Below, piece by piece: positions 20,743 to 29,824 of a stretch of 64,000 bases of DNA (position 1 is its first letter; the number at the start of each line of letters is the position of its first letter). The translations under genes and the position numbers were made by a program. The DNA comes from RI-153 sp963721725 (GTDB lineage Bacteria; Chloroflexota; Anaerolineae; Caldilineales; Caldilineaceae). Under the pieces are notes generated by a model, which did not search any database, was not told where the DNA came from, and worked only from the letters and a program-made list of their open reading frames with translations. The stretch covers positions 186,001-250,000 of the forward strand of contig CAVRLX010000016.1 in the NCBI GenBank assembly GCA_963721725.1, read 5' to 3'.

Positions 20743-22566
20743 CTATTCACGAACTCGATACCAATCTTCAAGGTTCCACAATTCAGAATCCCAGGCGTTC
20801 ATATCCACGCCACCCAGCGCATTGCTGTAGGCAGAGACTGAACTGCGGAAGACCAGCGGCAGATTCACATAATCCTGGGCCAGCATGTCGTTTAGCTGTT
20901 TGGCAATCACCGCCCGCTCGTCCAGATTGGCGGTCTGGGTGAGCGTTACATAGAGTGCGTCATACTCAGGGTTGCACCAGCGTTCCACATTATTGCCCAA
21001 CCAACCGGTGGCGGGGCTGGCAATGTTTTCGCCGTCCTGGCAAAGCCAGTTGGCAAGATAGTTTTGCGGATCTGGGCTGTCGGGCAGGGCCGCGTACATC
21101 TGCACATCGGCGTAGAATTTGCCCAGGGTGTCGGGACTGGCCGGATCACCGCCGAAGAAGACGGCAGAGTCAATGTTGCGTAATTCTGTCGCTATGCCGA
21201 TCTCTTCCCACCATTGTTTGATCAACGCCTGGGTCTTCTGGCGCACAGAATTGGTAGAGGTCTGGTAGAGCAGGCTCAGTTCCACGCCATCTTTCTCGCG
21301 GATGCCATCTCCGTTGCTGTCAACCCAGCCAGCTTCTTCCAAGAGTGCTTTGGCGCCTTCAATATCCTGGGTTAGGCAGCCATCGTTGGCGGTGGAAGCC
21401 ACCGCTTCGGGGCCAGAAAGGGCGTTACAGGTGGCCTTGCCTGTAAATCCATAAAGCTGTTCGGCGATGATATTGCGGTCAATTGCCATGGAAAGAGCCT
21501 GGCGCACGGCAGGGTCAGTAAGGAAGGGATGGGCATTCGTGCCTTCGGGCGTCCACACCCCGCGCTGATCGCCTAGGTCTGGGTTGACGTCGGTAAAATT
21601 AATGAGAATACGTTCGACCAAGCCACTATAGGTGCTGGCAACCGTTCCTTGACCCGCGGCTTGCATGTCGGCCAGGATCTGCGGTTCAACTTGCAGGTTC
21701 CAGCCATAGTCGGCTTCGCCCGTTTCCAGCACGGCACGGGCAGCAGCGGCAGCGTCACCGCCACCTTTCATCACCACTTCGGCAAAGTGGGGCTTGTTCT
21801 CTTCACGGTAATTTTCGTTGACAGTGAAGACCACCACATCGTTGGCGCGGAAGTCACTCACTTTGTAGGGGCCAGTGCCAATGGGGCCAGTGTTGGCCTC
21901 GGAACAGCCCGATGCAGCCGCACCCAGGCAGTCGGCAAACTGGGCTTTTTGCAAAATCGGAGCCAACTGTCCGCCAAATGCTGAGTATGGATAGGGTTTC
22001 GGGCCATCAAAGGTGATCTTCACGGTCAGATCGTCCACCGCTTCAACGCTGGTAATGCCTTCAAAGCTGGTGGCGGAGCTACAGCCCATGTCCGGGTGTG
22101 TACAATATTCCCAGGTAAAGACTACATCTTCGGCGGTAAGTGGTGTCCCATCTGACCACAAGATGCCCTCTTGGAGGGTCCAGGTAATGGAGGTCAGATC
22201 TTCTGAGACGCCACCATTTTCCAGTGTAGGGATGTCGGTCACCAACAGGGGAATCAACTCGCCAGCAGGGCTATAGTTGAAGAGCGGTTCCAGAATCACC
22301 GAGGCGGCGTGGAGATCTTTATTGCCGCTGGAAAGGTAGGGATTGAGCACCGACACGGCCTGCCAATAGAGCAGGGTAACGGTTCCATCGGTGCCGCGCC
22401 CCAACTCTGCCGCAGCCGGGGCTTCTTCACCGCTCTCTGGCTGCGCTTCTGTGCTGGGCACTTCGGATCCAGTGGACGGTGTCGTCGGCGCACAAGCAGT
22501 TATCGCCAACGCCACGAGCAGTAACAAGGACACAAGATGGATCAACCGGGGGAATGGGAAGGTCAT
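20743..22566 (-). CDS. ABC-type peptide-binding lipoprotein (SBP_bac_5), paralogue 2
   Basis: A 607-residue lipoprotein with lipobox ALAITAC, an acidic Pro/Glu/Ser stalk, and the same SBP family 5 body as the adjacent paralogue (WTLQEGILWSDGTPLTAEDV, AVRQALSMAIDRN, GKFYADVQMY). By eye most of the body is identical to its neighbour, whereas signal and stalk differ, as expected after tandem duplication with a faster-changing linker. ATG 22566 has AAAGGAG upstream; an earlier in-frame start at 22608 would place 14 polar residues before the signal. It has its own terminator, so the two copies can be expressed separately. No transporter partners are near. Confidence 0.9.
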   Translation of the reverse strand: MTFPFPRLIHLVSLLLLVALAITACAPTTPSTGSEVPSTEAQPESGEEAPAAAELGRGTDGTVTLLYWQAVSVLNPYLSSGNKDLHAASVILEPLFNYSPAGELIPLLVTDIPTLENGGVSEDLTSITWTLQEGILWSDGTPLTAEDVVFTWEYCTHPDMGCSSATSFEGITSVEAVDDLTVKITFDGPKPYPYSAFGGQLAPILQKAQFADCLGAAASGCSEANTGPIGTGPYKVSDFRANDVVVFTVNENYREENKPHFAEVVMKGGGDAAAAARAVLETGEADYGWNLQVEPQILADMQAAGQGTVASTYSGLVERILINFTDVNPDLGDQRGVWTPEGTNAHPFLTDPAVRQALSMAIDRNIIAEQLYGFTGKATCNALSGPEAVASTANDGCLTQDIEGAKALLEEAGWVDSNGDGIREKDGVELSLLYQTSTNSVRQKTQALIKQWWEEIGIATELRNIDSAVFFGGDPASPDTLGKFYADVQMYAALPDSPDPQNYLANWLCQDGENIASPATGWLGNNVERWCNPEYDALYVTLTQTANLDERAVIAKQLNDMLAQDYVNLPLVFRSSVSAYSNALGGVDMNAWDSELWNLEDWYRVRE

Positions 22567-22818
22567 GAGATTTGTTTTTCTCCTTTGAGGGATTAAAGTT
22601 GAAAACACAACACTAAAAACAGGATTTGTAACTCATTCAGAGGGTAATACCACTGGCTTTGATTCTGTGCTGTTTCGACGTGAAGAGAGGAAATAAACAC
22701 AGCACGGTAGCGCGGATAATACATGGCGCGCTGAATGTTGTCAAACGCGAAAAATGGGTTATTGCACGATGAGCGCTACCGTCATCCGCTTTGGAACAAC
22801 CTTTGTTATACTACACAT

Positions 22819-23862
22819 ATGACCAGAATCCTTGCGCTTGAAACCAGTTGTGATGAGACCGCCGCCGCAATTGTGGCAGATGGCCGCACCTTGCTAGGCC
22901 ATGCCGTCGCCACCCAGATCGAAATGCACCGCCGCTTTGGGGGCGTCTATCCCGAAGTTGCCAGCCGCCAACATGTGCTCGCCATCCAAACCGTGATCCA
23001 AGATGCCCTGCGCGATGCGAACGTTGCTGCTGTGCATGAATTGGACGCCATCGCTGTCACCCACGGCCCCGGGTTGGCGGGCAGCCTGCTGGTTGGCGTG
23101 AATACAGCCAAAGGGCTGGCCTTTGCCAGTGATCGCCCCTTGATCCCGGTGAATCACTTGGAAGGGCATGTGTATAGCAATTGGCTCGATCTGCCCGACC
23201 GCCCCGGCGCTGTGGATACCTTCCCCACCCTGGTGTTGATTGTCTCTGGCGGGCATACGTCGTTGATCCTCATGACCGGGCATGGGCGCTATCAATCCCT
23301 GGGCCACACACTAGATGACGCCGCCGGCGAAGCCTTTGACAAGGTGGCGCGGCTGATCGGGCTGGGCTACCCAGGCGGGCCCGCGCTTCAGGCTGCCGCC
23401 CAGCGTGGAGATCCGCTCCGCTACGCACTGCCGCGCCCGCTCATGGACGCCCCAGCCCATCGCTATAATTTTAGTTTTTCCGGGCTAAAGACAGCCGTCC
23501 TCAACCTGACCCGTCAGTTAGAGCGCGAGGGAATTGAGCCGACTGCACCGCAGACGGCAGCCGATCTGGCGGCGAGCTTTCAGGCGGCCGTGGTGGATGT
23601 GCTGGTGGAAAAGACAGCCGCGGCAGCCCAGACTTTCGGCGCGCACCAAGTCTGTATCTGTGGGGGGGTGAGTGCAAACGAGGCGTTGCGGCGGGCCGCT
23701 GCGGATCGATTCGGTAAACTGGGGATTGCCTTGCACATTCCGCCACTTTTTCTGTGTACAGACAATGCCGTCATGATTGCGGCTGCGGCATATTATCGGC
23801 TGGCGCTGACCGACGTGCAGACTACGTTGGCAGTAGATGTCTTTGCATCGTTGCCCCTGTAA
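22819..23862 (+). CDS. tsaD: tRNA N6-threonylcarbamoyladenosine (t6A) transferase TsaD
   Basis: TsaD transfers the threonylcarbamoyl group to A37 of ANN-decoding tRNAs, working with TsaB and TsaE. The 347-residue ASKHA-fold protein has LETSCDETAAA at the N-terminus, the metal-binding NHLEGH, VSGGHTSL, GEAFDKVARLIGLGYPGGP, FSFSGLKTAV and CICGGVSANEALR, plus the final CTDNAVMIA. ATG 22819 gives the canonical family start; an upstream alternative adds 28 unrelated residues. A -10-like TATACT at 22807-22812 lies only 7 bases before the ATG, so a leaderless or near-leaderless mRNA is possible. TsaE is encoded 10 kb away in this window. Confidence 0.96.
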   Translation: MTRILALETSCDETAAAIVADGRTLLGHAVATQIEMHRRFGGVYPEVASRQHVLAIQTVIQDALRDANVAAVHELDAIAVTHGPGLAGSLLVGVNTAKGLAFASDRPLIPVNHLEGHVYSNWLDLPDRPGAVDTFPTLVLIVSGGHTSLILMTGHGRYQSLGHTLDDAAGEAFDKVARLIGLGYPGGPALQAAAQRGDPLRYALPRPLMDAPAHRYNFSFSGLKTAVLNLTRQLEREGIEPTAPQTAADLAASFQAAVVDVLVEKTAAAAQTFGAHQVCICGGVSANEALRRAAADRFGKLGIALHIPPLFLCTDNAVMIAAAAYYRLALTDVQTTLAVDVFASLPL

Positions 23863-23869
23863 TGGAGCG

Positions 23870-25306
23870 TTATTGGGCGGCTGTGGAGCCAAACTCGTTG
23901 CTTTGGGCGCTGGCCGAGAGGAGGGTGTCGTCGGTGGATTCGGGGTCTGGCGCTGGCGAAGGCATCACCACCCGGCGATAGACATCTGACTGTCGCCAAT
24001 CTTCGGCGGCAATGCGGGCGTTGAGAAAGGGCGGATAATCGAGCAATTTAGCATGGACATAGCTCCCCACCACGCGCAGGCTGGCGACAATAGGCGCGGC
24101 CAAAAATGCGCCCAGCACCCCACCCACGCTGGCCCCCACCACCACCCCACACAACACTACGATAGGGTGTAAATTAACACTGGTTCCGATAATGCGCGGG
24201 ACCAGAAGTTGATTCTCCAACTGTTGCACCACAAAATAAATTCCCACTGTGAGCAGCGCAAACTGAAGATTCCCGATCTCCAAAATAGTGCTGCCTTGAA
24301 TCAACGCCACTATCACCGCCGGGATCATGGCAATGGTGGGACCGATATTGGGGATCACCTCCATCGAGCCAGCCAGAATGCCCAGAATCAGCGCGCCCGG
24401 CATCCCCACCAGCCGCAAAATCCCCCACGTCGTCACGCCGATAATCAGCGAGAGCAACAACTGCCCCCGGAAGAAAGCCTGCCAGATTTTGCTCATCTGG
24501 CGGATCAATTCGGCAGCCTCGCCGTGATATGACTGCGGAAAGAGTCCCTCAATATAGTTCCGAATCTGAGGCGCATCTTTGGTCATGTAGAGGCTGAGGA
24601 AGAAGAGAAAGAGCAAAAAGAGGAAAGCATTCAAAATGCTCCCCACCACCGTAAAGCCAATATAAGCCGTGCCGCCCACTACGTTGGTGGCGGTGCTGAT
24701 CAGTCGATTGAAATACTCCAACAAATCGCGCGCGCTGGGCAGCACCTGAAAGGCAATGTCTCCATTAAAGTTGGCCTGAATCTGCGAGACAAAGTTCCCA
24801 ATGGTCAGCTCGAAGCCCAACACTTCAATGTGCGTGGGCAAATTGTTGACCCAACTTTGCATTGCCAGCACCAACGCCTGGGTGGTACGCGAAACATCCA
24901 CCACAATCAGCGCGCTGAGTTGCTCAATCAAAATAGGGATCAACAAAATTGGCGAGATAACAATCGTCAACAAGAGCAGCAAATAGAGAAAAACCGTGCT
25001 CAACCCGCGCGGCACGCGGATGCGTTCCAGCAGATCCACAATCGGGTTAAGCAAATAGGAGATCATAAACGCCAAAATCAGGATGGGCAACACAGGCCGA
25101 CTAAGCCAGAACATGACCGCTCCCACCACCAAAAGTACAATCAGCGCCGTGCGTTTGGTGGATTGATCCCAAGCTGTGCTGGCCTGCATAAAAGGCACAA
25201 GGTTGCGTTCTGCCCGTCGGCTGACTGGCGTTTCCAGGCTGACTGGCGTTTCCGGTTGGGGCTGCGCGGCTTGTTCGGGTGTCTCTGGTTGGGGAGATTC
25301 GCTCAT
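23870..25306 (-). CDS. AI-2E family (PerM/YdiK-type) membrane transporter
   Basis: A 478-residue membrane protein. After a cytoplasmic Pro/Glu/Gln-rich head (~45 residues) come about eight hydrophobic helices in the AI-2E order: a close pair, a long amphipathic section with two more, then the tight C-terminal group including GIYFVVQQLENQLLVPRI and VLCGVVVGASVGGVLGAFLAAPI, both typical signatures. Members export the AI-2 signal, indole-like solutes or act in Na+/H+ antiport; the name does not fix the substrate. ATG 25306 begins at the polar head, and the longer frame to 25363 lacks a ribosome site. Its stop is 7 bp from the end of the convergent tsaD. Confidence 0.88.
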   Translation of the reverse strand: MSESPQPETPEQAAQPQPETPVSLETPVSRRAERNLVPFMQASTAWDQSTKRTALIVLLVVGAVMFWLSRPVLPILILAFMISYLLNPIVDLLERIRVPRGLSTVFLYLLLLLTIVISPILLIPILIEQLSALIVVDVSRTTQALVLAMQSWVNNLPTHIEVLGFELTIGNFVSQIQANFNGDIAFQVLPSARDLLEYFNRLISTATNVVGGTAYIGFTVVGSILNAFLFLLFLFFLSLYMTKDAPQIRNYIEGLFPQSYHGEAAELIRQMSKIWQAFFRGQLLLSLIIGVTTWGILRLVGMPGALILGILAGSMEVIPNIGPTIAMIPAVIVALIQGSTILEIGNLQFALLTVGIYFVVQQLENQLLVPRIIGTSVNLHPIVVLCGVVVGASVGGVLGAFLAAPIVASLRVVGSYVHAKLLDYPPFLNARIAAEDWRQSDVYRRVVMPSPAPDPESTDDTLLSASAQSNEFGSTAAQ

Positions 25307-25448
25307 GCTTGTTTGTACCAACAGGGGTCTCTCTGCTTTTGCCGTGATCAACGGGCAGCACACGGCTGTAACGGTGATGTCACCTCGGAAGTTGACTTGT
25401 TCCTAAAATGGAAACACCCCAGTGCGGGCAAAGTTACGCCAGCGCCCG

Positions 25449-26660
25449 CTACCGTCGGCTGCGCTTGCTGCGCATCTTGCGGGCCAGGCTGAGCGACGAG
25501 CCTTCGTGTTCCAAAAACTGTTGAAAGAGCCGATAAAAGCGCTCACGGTCTGCCTGGGAGATCACCGCCGCGGCGTCCGCCGTCTCAATGGGATAGGGGT
25601 AGCCGTTGCCTACCACACATTCGGCACGCACACGGTCCAGAATTTCGCCCGCCTGCCCTGTCTCCACAATCCAGCGCGGCAGCTCCACACGGGCCGGGGC
25701 GCGATCCCCCACCAGCCGCATATAGCCAAAGCAGATGCGCTTATAAAAATCGGCGCGCCCATCCCGGCTCAGTTGATCCGAGCGGGCACACACAAAGAGC
25801 GGGCTGCGATCTCCCCAAGCCGGCAGCACGCTCTGGAGCAAACGAGCATCGCTGGTGTGGTTCAGCCGGGCTTCGGGGATCAGGTTGTTGATCAACGTCA
25901 CCAGATCCTGGCTATAGGCGCTGTCCACAAAGCCAACCAATGGCACTTCAAAGTGCTGCGAACAATCCAAAAGCTGCTCGACTGCGGCCAGATAGGGGCG
26001 GGCACGTTCGGGGCGCAATTGTCCGGCAAACGAGATCACCAGGGAGCCATCAAAGAAACAGAGCGGGCGACGTTCAAATGGGCGCTGGGCATAGCTTTCC
26101 ATCAACTCGCACAGCTTTGCGCATTCCATCAAAAAGCGTTGTTGATTTACCCGCCAACTGGGAAAATCACCGCTATCGCCGTCCTCGTCGTCGCCCAGTT
26201 CGTCGGGAGAGAGCACCTCGAACTCTACATCTTTGACATAGCTGGGCGTGCCATTTTCGGGGGTCTGTTGATGTTCATTGACAAACCAGCCCACCTGGAC
26301 CGCACCCACAGGCATAGAATAGTCTTTGGTGGGGGTGATCTGGCTACCGTCCACTGCCAGCGATGGACGATTATAGAGCACGGTCAGCGCCCATTCGCGC
26401 GCGTCCCGGTGATTGGCCCAGGCTTCACCAAAGGGCATCCGCAACCGCTCGGCCTGATCCCACTCGGCGGTGGGCAGCGCGCCCGGCCAGTCATCGCCTA
26501 CGTGATTCAGTGCGTCCCAAAGCGATTCACTTGACATCTGGCGAAAGGCAGTAAAAGCCACCGCCGTCCGCTCTTGCTCTTGTTGCAACGTGTGTGTATA
26601 GCCGCTAAAGCGGGCGCGCTTGCGTTCGAGCGCGGCCATGACTTTGTGTTGATCAAACAT
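25449..26660 (-). CDS. nurA: NurA-domain nuclease
   Basis: NurA is a Mn-dependent 5'-3' nuclease that in archaea works with the HerA translocase in end resection of double-strand breaks. The 403-residue protein has the active-site strands LAVDGSQI (~107) and CFFDGSL (~205), a C-terminal ARSDQLSR segment, and the NGYPYPIETADAAAVIS motif. ATG 26660 has CAGGAG upstream; the longer frame to 26693 does not. An acidic insertion (DELGDDEDGDSGDF) near 180 is unusual. No herA lies in the window, though bacterial NurA proteins without an adjacent herA are common in Chloroflexota and Thermus relatives. The intervening region 25307-25448 shows no gene. Confidence 0.82.
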   Translation of the reverse strand: MFDQHKVMAALERKRARFSGYTHTLQQEQERTAVAFTAFRQMSSESLWDALNHVGDDWPGALPTAEWDQAERLRMPFGEAWANHRDAREWALTVLYNRPSLAVDGSQITPTKDYSMPVGAVQVGWFVNEHQQTPENGTPSYVKDVEFEVLSPDELGDDEDGDSGDFPSWRVNQQRFLMECAKLCELMESYAQRPFERRPLCFFDGSLVISFAGQLRPERARPYLAAVEQLLDCSQHFEVPLVGFVDSAYSQDLVTLINNLIPEARLNHTSDARLLQSVLPAWGDRSPLFVCARSDQLSRDGRADFYKRICFGYMRLVGDRAPARVELPRWIVETGQAGEILDRVRAECVVGNGYPYPIETADAAAVISQADRERFYRLFQQFLEHEGSSLSLARKMRSKRSRR

Positions 26661-26765
26661 GACGCTCTGGCTCCTGAAAACGAAAATGGTCACCTTGCTT
26701 TAGATTGAAACATTTGTTCGCGTCTTTGGCAAGCCTTGATTCATGCTATTTTCTCTTTGCAGACT

Positions 26766-26794
26766 TTGCTACAGAAAATTATCCAGTCTATGAT
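26766..26794 (+). promoter_or_regulatory. Predicted promoter of the OsmC gene
   Basis: TTGCTA (26766-26771), a 17-bp spacer and TATGAT (26789-26794) lie 48 bp before the start codon at 26842, with AAGGAGG in between at about 26,831. Confidence 0.5.
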
Positions 26795-26841
26795 ATGCTA
26801 ATACCTATCTTACTCAGAATTAACCAACTCAAGGAGGGTCT

Positions 26842-27264
26842 ATGGCAGTCCAAAAATCGGAAGCAACCTGGAAGGGAACCCTGAAAGAGGGCAACGGCGT
26901 AATGACAGTGGGAGCCGGTCACTATGAAGGTCCCTATACCTATGCCTCTCGGTTCGAGACCGGCAAAGGCACAAACCCGGAAGAACTCATCGGCGCGGCC
27001 CATGCTGGCTGTTTTTCCATGTTCCTCTCGGCGTTGTTAAGCCGCAATGGCTTCACCCCCACCGAGATTACCACCAAAGCCACCGTCCATCTGGGCGAAG
27101 GTCCCAAGATCAACAAGATTGAACTCGACTGCCGAGCCGAAGTTCCCAATCTGAGCGAAGAAGATTTGCAGACTTACGCCACCCAGGCCAAAGCGGGTTG
27201 CCCGGTTTCCAAAGCCCTGGCCGCTGTGGATGAAATCATCCTCAACGCCACGCTGGTTGGCTAG
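26842..27264 (+). CDS. osmC: OsmC-family peroxiredoxin
   Basis: OsmC/Ohr proteins are cytoplasmic thiol peroxidases that reduce organic hydroperoxides through two cysteines. This 140-residue protein has both: the first in AAHAGCFSMFLSALL (~58) and the second in AKAGCPVSKAL (~125). The ASRFETGKGTNPEEL segment with its conserved Glu supports the OsmC branch over Ohr. It sits alone with its own promoter and terminator, which fits a stress-induced monocistronic unit. AAGGAGG sits 8 bases upstream of the ATG. Confidence 0.93.
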   Translation: MAVQKSEATWKGTLKEGNGVMTVGAGHYEGPYTYASRFETGKGTNPEELIGAAHAGCFSMFLSALLSRNGFTPTEITTKATVHLGEGPKINKIELDCRAEVPNLSEEDLQTYATQAKAGCPVSKALAAVDEIILNATLVG

Positions 27265-27284
27265 TCTGATCACCTGTCTGCCCG

Positions 27285-27322
27285 AGAGATCGATCATCCA
27301 TTGATCGATCTCTTTTTCTTTT
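27285..27322 (+). terminator. Rho-independent terminator of osmC
   Basis: A 12-bp stem (AGAGATCGATCA, loop TCCAT, complement) is followed by TTTTCTTTT, 20 bp after the osmC stop. Confidence 0.9.
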
Positions 27323-27350
27323 CTACACCACATCCTTCACTCGAAAAAAC

Positions 27351-29765
27351 ATGACCCTGGACGTACCTCTGCCTTCGCAAAGAACAAGCACACGACTTGG
27401 CTGCTGGCCTTTCCTTGTGACGCTCTTGGTCGCTGGAATTGGATTGGCGCGCCTGGTTGCCAAAGCGCTGGAAATCGGCACTGCTCCCCAACAATTCCGA
27501 GATTCCTTGTGGACACTGGGCATCACGCTGCTGCTTGCTGCGGTGCTAGCGTTGCTGCGGTGGCGCGCCCACACCGTGCGGCTGCGCGCCTGCTATACAA
27601 CGTGGCTGTTGTCGTTGATCCTGCCTGTGCTGCTCTTGCCCACTACGTGGATCGCACCAGCCCAGTCACAACTGGCCGCGCTGATTCAAGTGCTGATTCT
27701 GGCCGTCTATGCCCTGCTCGTGCGTTGGATCGTGGGCGCGCGCACCGCCCGCGGCACACGCGCCGTTGCCCTATGGATGGCGTTGGCCTCGGCGATCATG
27801 CTTGGCTATCCCTGGCTCGTCTGGGGATCGCTGGGATCGCTCACCGACATCATCCTGGCTTTGTTGGCAGCGATGCTCTTTGGCTGGTCTGCCGCCCAGA
27901 TTATCGCCCGCTTCTGGCTGCGTTCGCTCAAGCTGGCCGCCACCACACCGGGGCGGGATCTGCTGGTTGGCGGTTGGGTCATCGGCATCTCACTGGTTTT
28001 GATGACGCGCAATCTGGGCTTCAATGGCGGCTCACTGGTTATCTCAATAGCCTTTCTTTCGTTGGGCTGGCTGGTCATGGCGGTGAGTATGCTTGGCCGC
28101 AACTATCACAACAAAGCCGCCCTTAACTGGCCTGCCGTGGCTTTGCTTCTGGGCGGCGTGGTGGCCTTTCCTCTGCTCTTTGCCGACACGGATACCCTGT
28201 CGCTGCTCTATGTAGCCCAAGCCGAAGCAGGGCTATGGGGCTGGCTGGCCGCGTTGATCACCCTGTTGGGTGGGGTGGTTTTGGCTGTGTTGCTAGGGTT
28301 GGCGCGGACATGGCTCAAAGCGCCCGGCGCACAGTGGGGAGCAATTCTGCTCGTGGGTCTAAGCTGTGTGGGCGCAGCCATCATTTATACCACCTGGGGC
28401 AACCCTGGCTTGCACGGCGATGCTCTTTTTGTGATCCTCACCGAGCAGGCTGACCTCACGTCGGTGGCCGAGATTGACCCTGTCGAGGCGCGGCGCGAGG
28501 CGGTCTATGTCACATTGGTGGACCACGCCAACCGCACTCAGGCCGATCTGCGCGCCGAGTTAGATCGCTGGGGGATTGCCTACACCCCGTACTATCTTGT
28601 CAACGGGTTAAAAGTCGAGGGAAACCTTTTTGTGTTATGGTGGTTGACGCGCAATCCCGCTGTGGATCGGGTTTTGCCTGCGCCTTTGCTGCGCCCGCTG
28701 CCGGCAGCCATCTTCGGGATGCCCGGCGAAGAAGCCGTGCCCACATCGGAGCGGCTCTGGAACCTCGCCGCCATTGAAGCTCCGCGCGTCTGGACAGATC
28801 TGGGCGTGCGCGGCGAAGGCATTGTTATCGGCCAGTCGGATAGTGGCGTCCAGTGGGATCACCGCGAACTACGTGCTGCCTATCGTGGCGCCCAGGGTGC
28901 AACCCTTGATCACAACTACAATTGGTTTGATGCCTGGGCAGATGCGCCTGCTCCCCTCGACGATATCGGCCACGGCACCCATACGCTGGGCAGCGCATTG
29001 GGTGCAGCGGTGGGCGTTGCCCCTGGCGCGCAATGGATCGGCTGCCGCAACATGGAACGCAATTTGGGCAACGCCGCCTATTATCTGGACTGTCTACAAT
29101 TTATGCTGGCCCCTTTCCCGCTGGATGGCGATCCTTTTGTGGATGGCGATCCAGCGCGCGCGCCTCAGGTACTCAACAATAGTTGGGGCTGCCCGCAAGC
29201 CACCGAAGGTTGTGATGCCGATTCCCTGCAACCTGCGCTGGATGCCCTCCGCGCCGCTGGTACCTTTGTAGTGGTTTCTGCGGGCAACGATGGCCCCTCG
29301 TGTAGCTCTTTGGATGCTGCCCCGGCCATCTATGCGGCCAGTTTTACCGTCGGGGCGTCCACTCGCTCGGCGGATCTGGCCGCCTTTAGCAGCGTCGGTC
29401 CGGTTCTCGCCGATGGTAGTAACCGCATCAAACCGGATCTACTTGCGCCCGGTGTCGAGATTTTCTCCTCTGTGGCAGACAACCAGTATGCCTCCGCCGA
29501 TGGTACATCGTCGGCTGGTCCGCATATTGCCGGTGTGGTGGCGCTCTTGTGGTCCGCCAACCCGGCGCTGATCGGCGATATTGCAACTACCGAAAAGATT
29601 CTGATTGAGACGGCTACCCCCTTCACCGGAACCGTGGCCGCCATGCCTTTTGTCTTGGATGCCCCCTGCCCGCTGAGCAAAGATGCCGTCCCCAACGTCT
29701 TTGCCGGGTACGGCATCGTCAACGCCTATCGCGCTGTGGAACGGGCGATGGCGATGGGAGAGTAG
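27351..29765 (+). CDS. Polytopic membrane protein with C-terminal subtilisin-like (S8) protease domain
   Basis: An 804-residue protein in two halves. Residues ~18-360 hold about ten hydrophobic helices. After a propeptide-like region (~365-440, RAELDRWGIAYTPYYLVNG) comes an S8 domain with the full triad: Asp497 (QSDSGVQ), His541 (IGHGTHT) and Ser720 (DGTSSAGPH), plus the oxyanion Asn in LNNSWGC. Most subtilases are secreted with a single signal peptide, so a polytopic N-terminal half is unusual. With an even helix count the protease would face the same side as the N-terminus, but topology needs prediction. Cysteines near 570-630 could form disulfides, favouring an exterior protease. The role is unknown; candidates are surface-protein processing or regulated intramembrane signalling. 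Confidence 0.85.
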   Translation: MTLDVPLPSQRTSTRLGCWPFLVTLLVAGIGLARLVAKALEIGTAPQQFRDSLWTLGITLLLAAVLALLRWRAHTVRLRACYTTWLLSLILPVLLLPTTWIAPAQSQLAALIQVLILAVYALLVRWIVGARTARGTRAVALWMALASAIMLGYPWLVWGSLGSLTDIILALLAAMLFGWSAAQIIARFWLRSLKLAATTPGRDLLVGGWVIGISLVLMTRNLGFNGGSLVISIAFLSLGWLVMAVSMLGRNYHNKAALNWPAVALLLGGVVAFPLLFADTDTLSLLYVAQAEAGLWGWLAALITLLGGVVLAVLLGLARTWLKAPGAQWGAILLVGLSCVGAAIIYTTWGNPGLHGDALFVILTEQADLTSVAEIDPVEARREAVYVTLVDHANRTQADLRAELDRWGIAYTPYYLVNGLKVEGNLFVLWWLTRNPAVDRVLPAPLLRPLPAAIFGMPGEEAVPTSERLWNLAAIEAPRVWTDLGVRGEGIVIGQSDSGVQWDHRELRAAYRGAQGATLDHNYNWFDAWADAPAPLDDIGHGTHTLGSALGAAVGVAPGAQWIGCRNMERNLGNAAYYLDCLQFMLAPFPLDGDPFVDGDPARAPQVLNNSWGCPQATEGCDADSLQPALDALRAAGTFVVVSAGNDGPSCSSLDAAPAIYAASFTVGASTRSADLAAFSSVGPVLADGSNRIKPDLLAPGVEIFSSVADNQYASADGTSSAGPHIAGVVALLWSANPALIGDIATTEKILIETATPFTGTVAAMPFVLDAPCPLSKDAVPNVFAGYGIVNAYRAVERAMAMGE

Positions 29766-29824
29766 CGAGTGGTGAGTGGCGAACGTCATACCCAATCGCT
29801 AATCGCCACTCACCACTCCTCGCT
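29764..29824. terminator. Inverted repeat between convergent genes
   Basis: AGCGAGTGGTGAGTGGCGA (29764-29782) pairs with 29803-29824 apart from a 3-nt bulge. It overlaps the last codons of the SpoIID-like gene and could stop both convergent transcripts; there is no long T-run. Confidence 0.5.
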
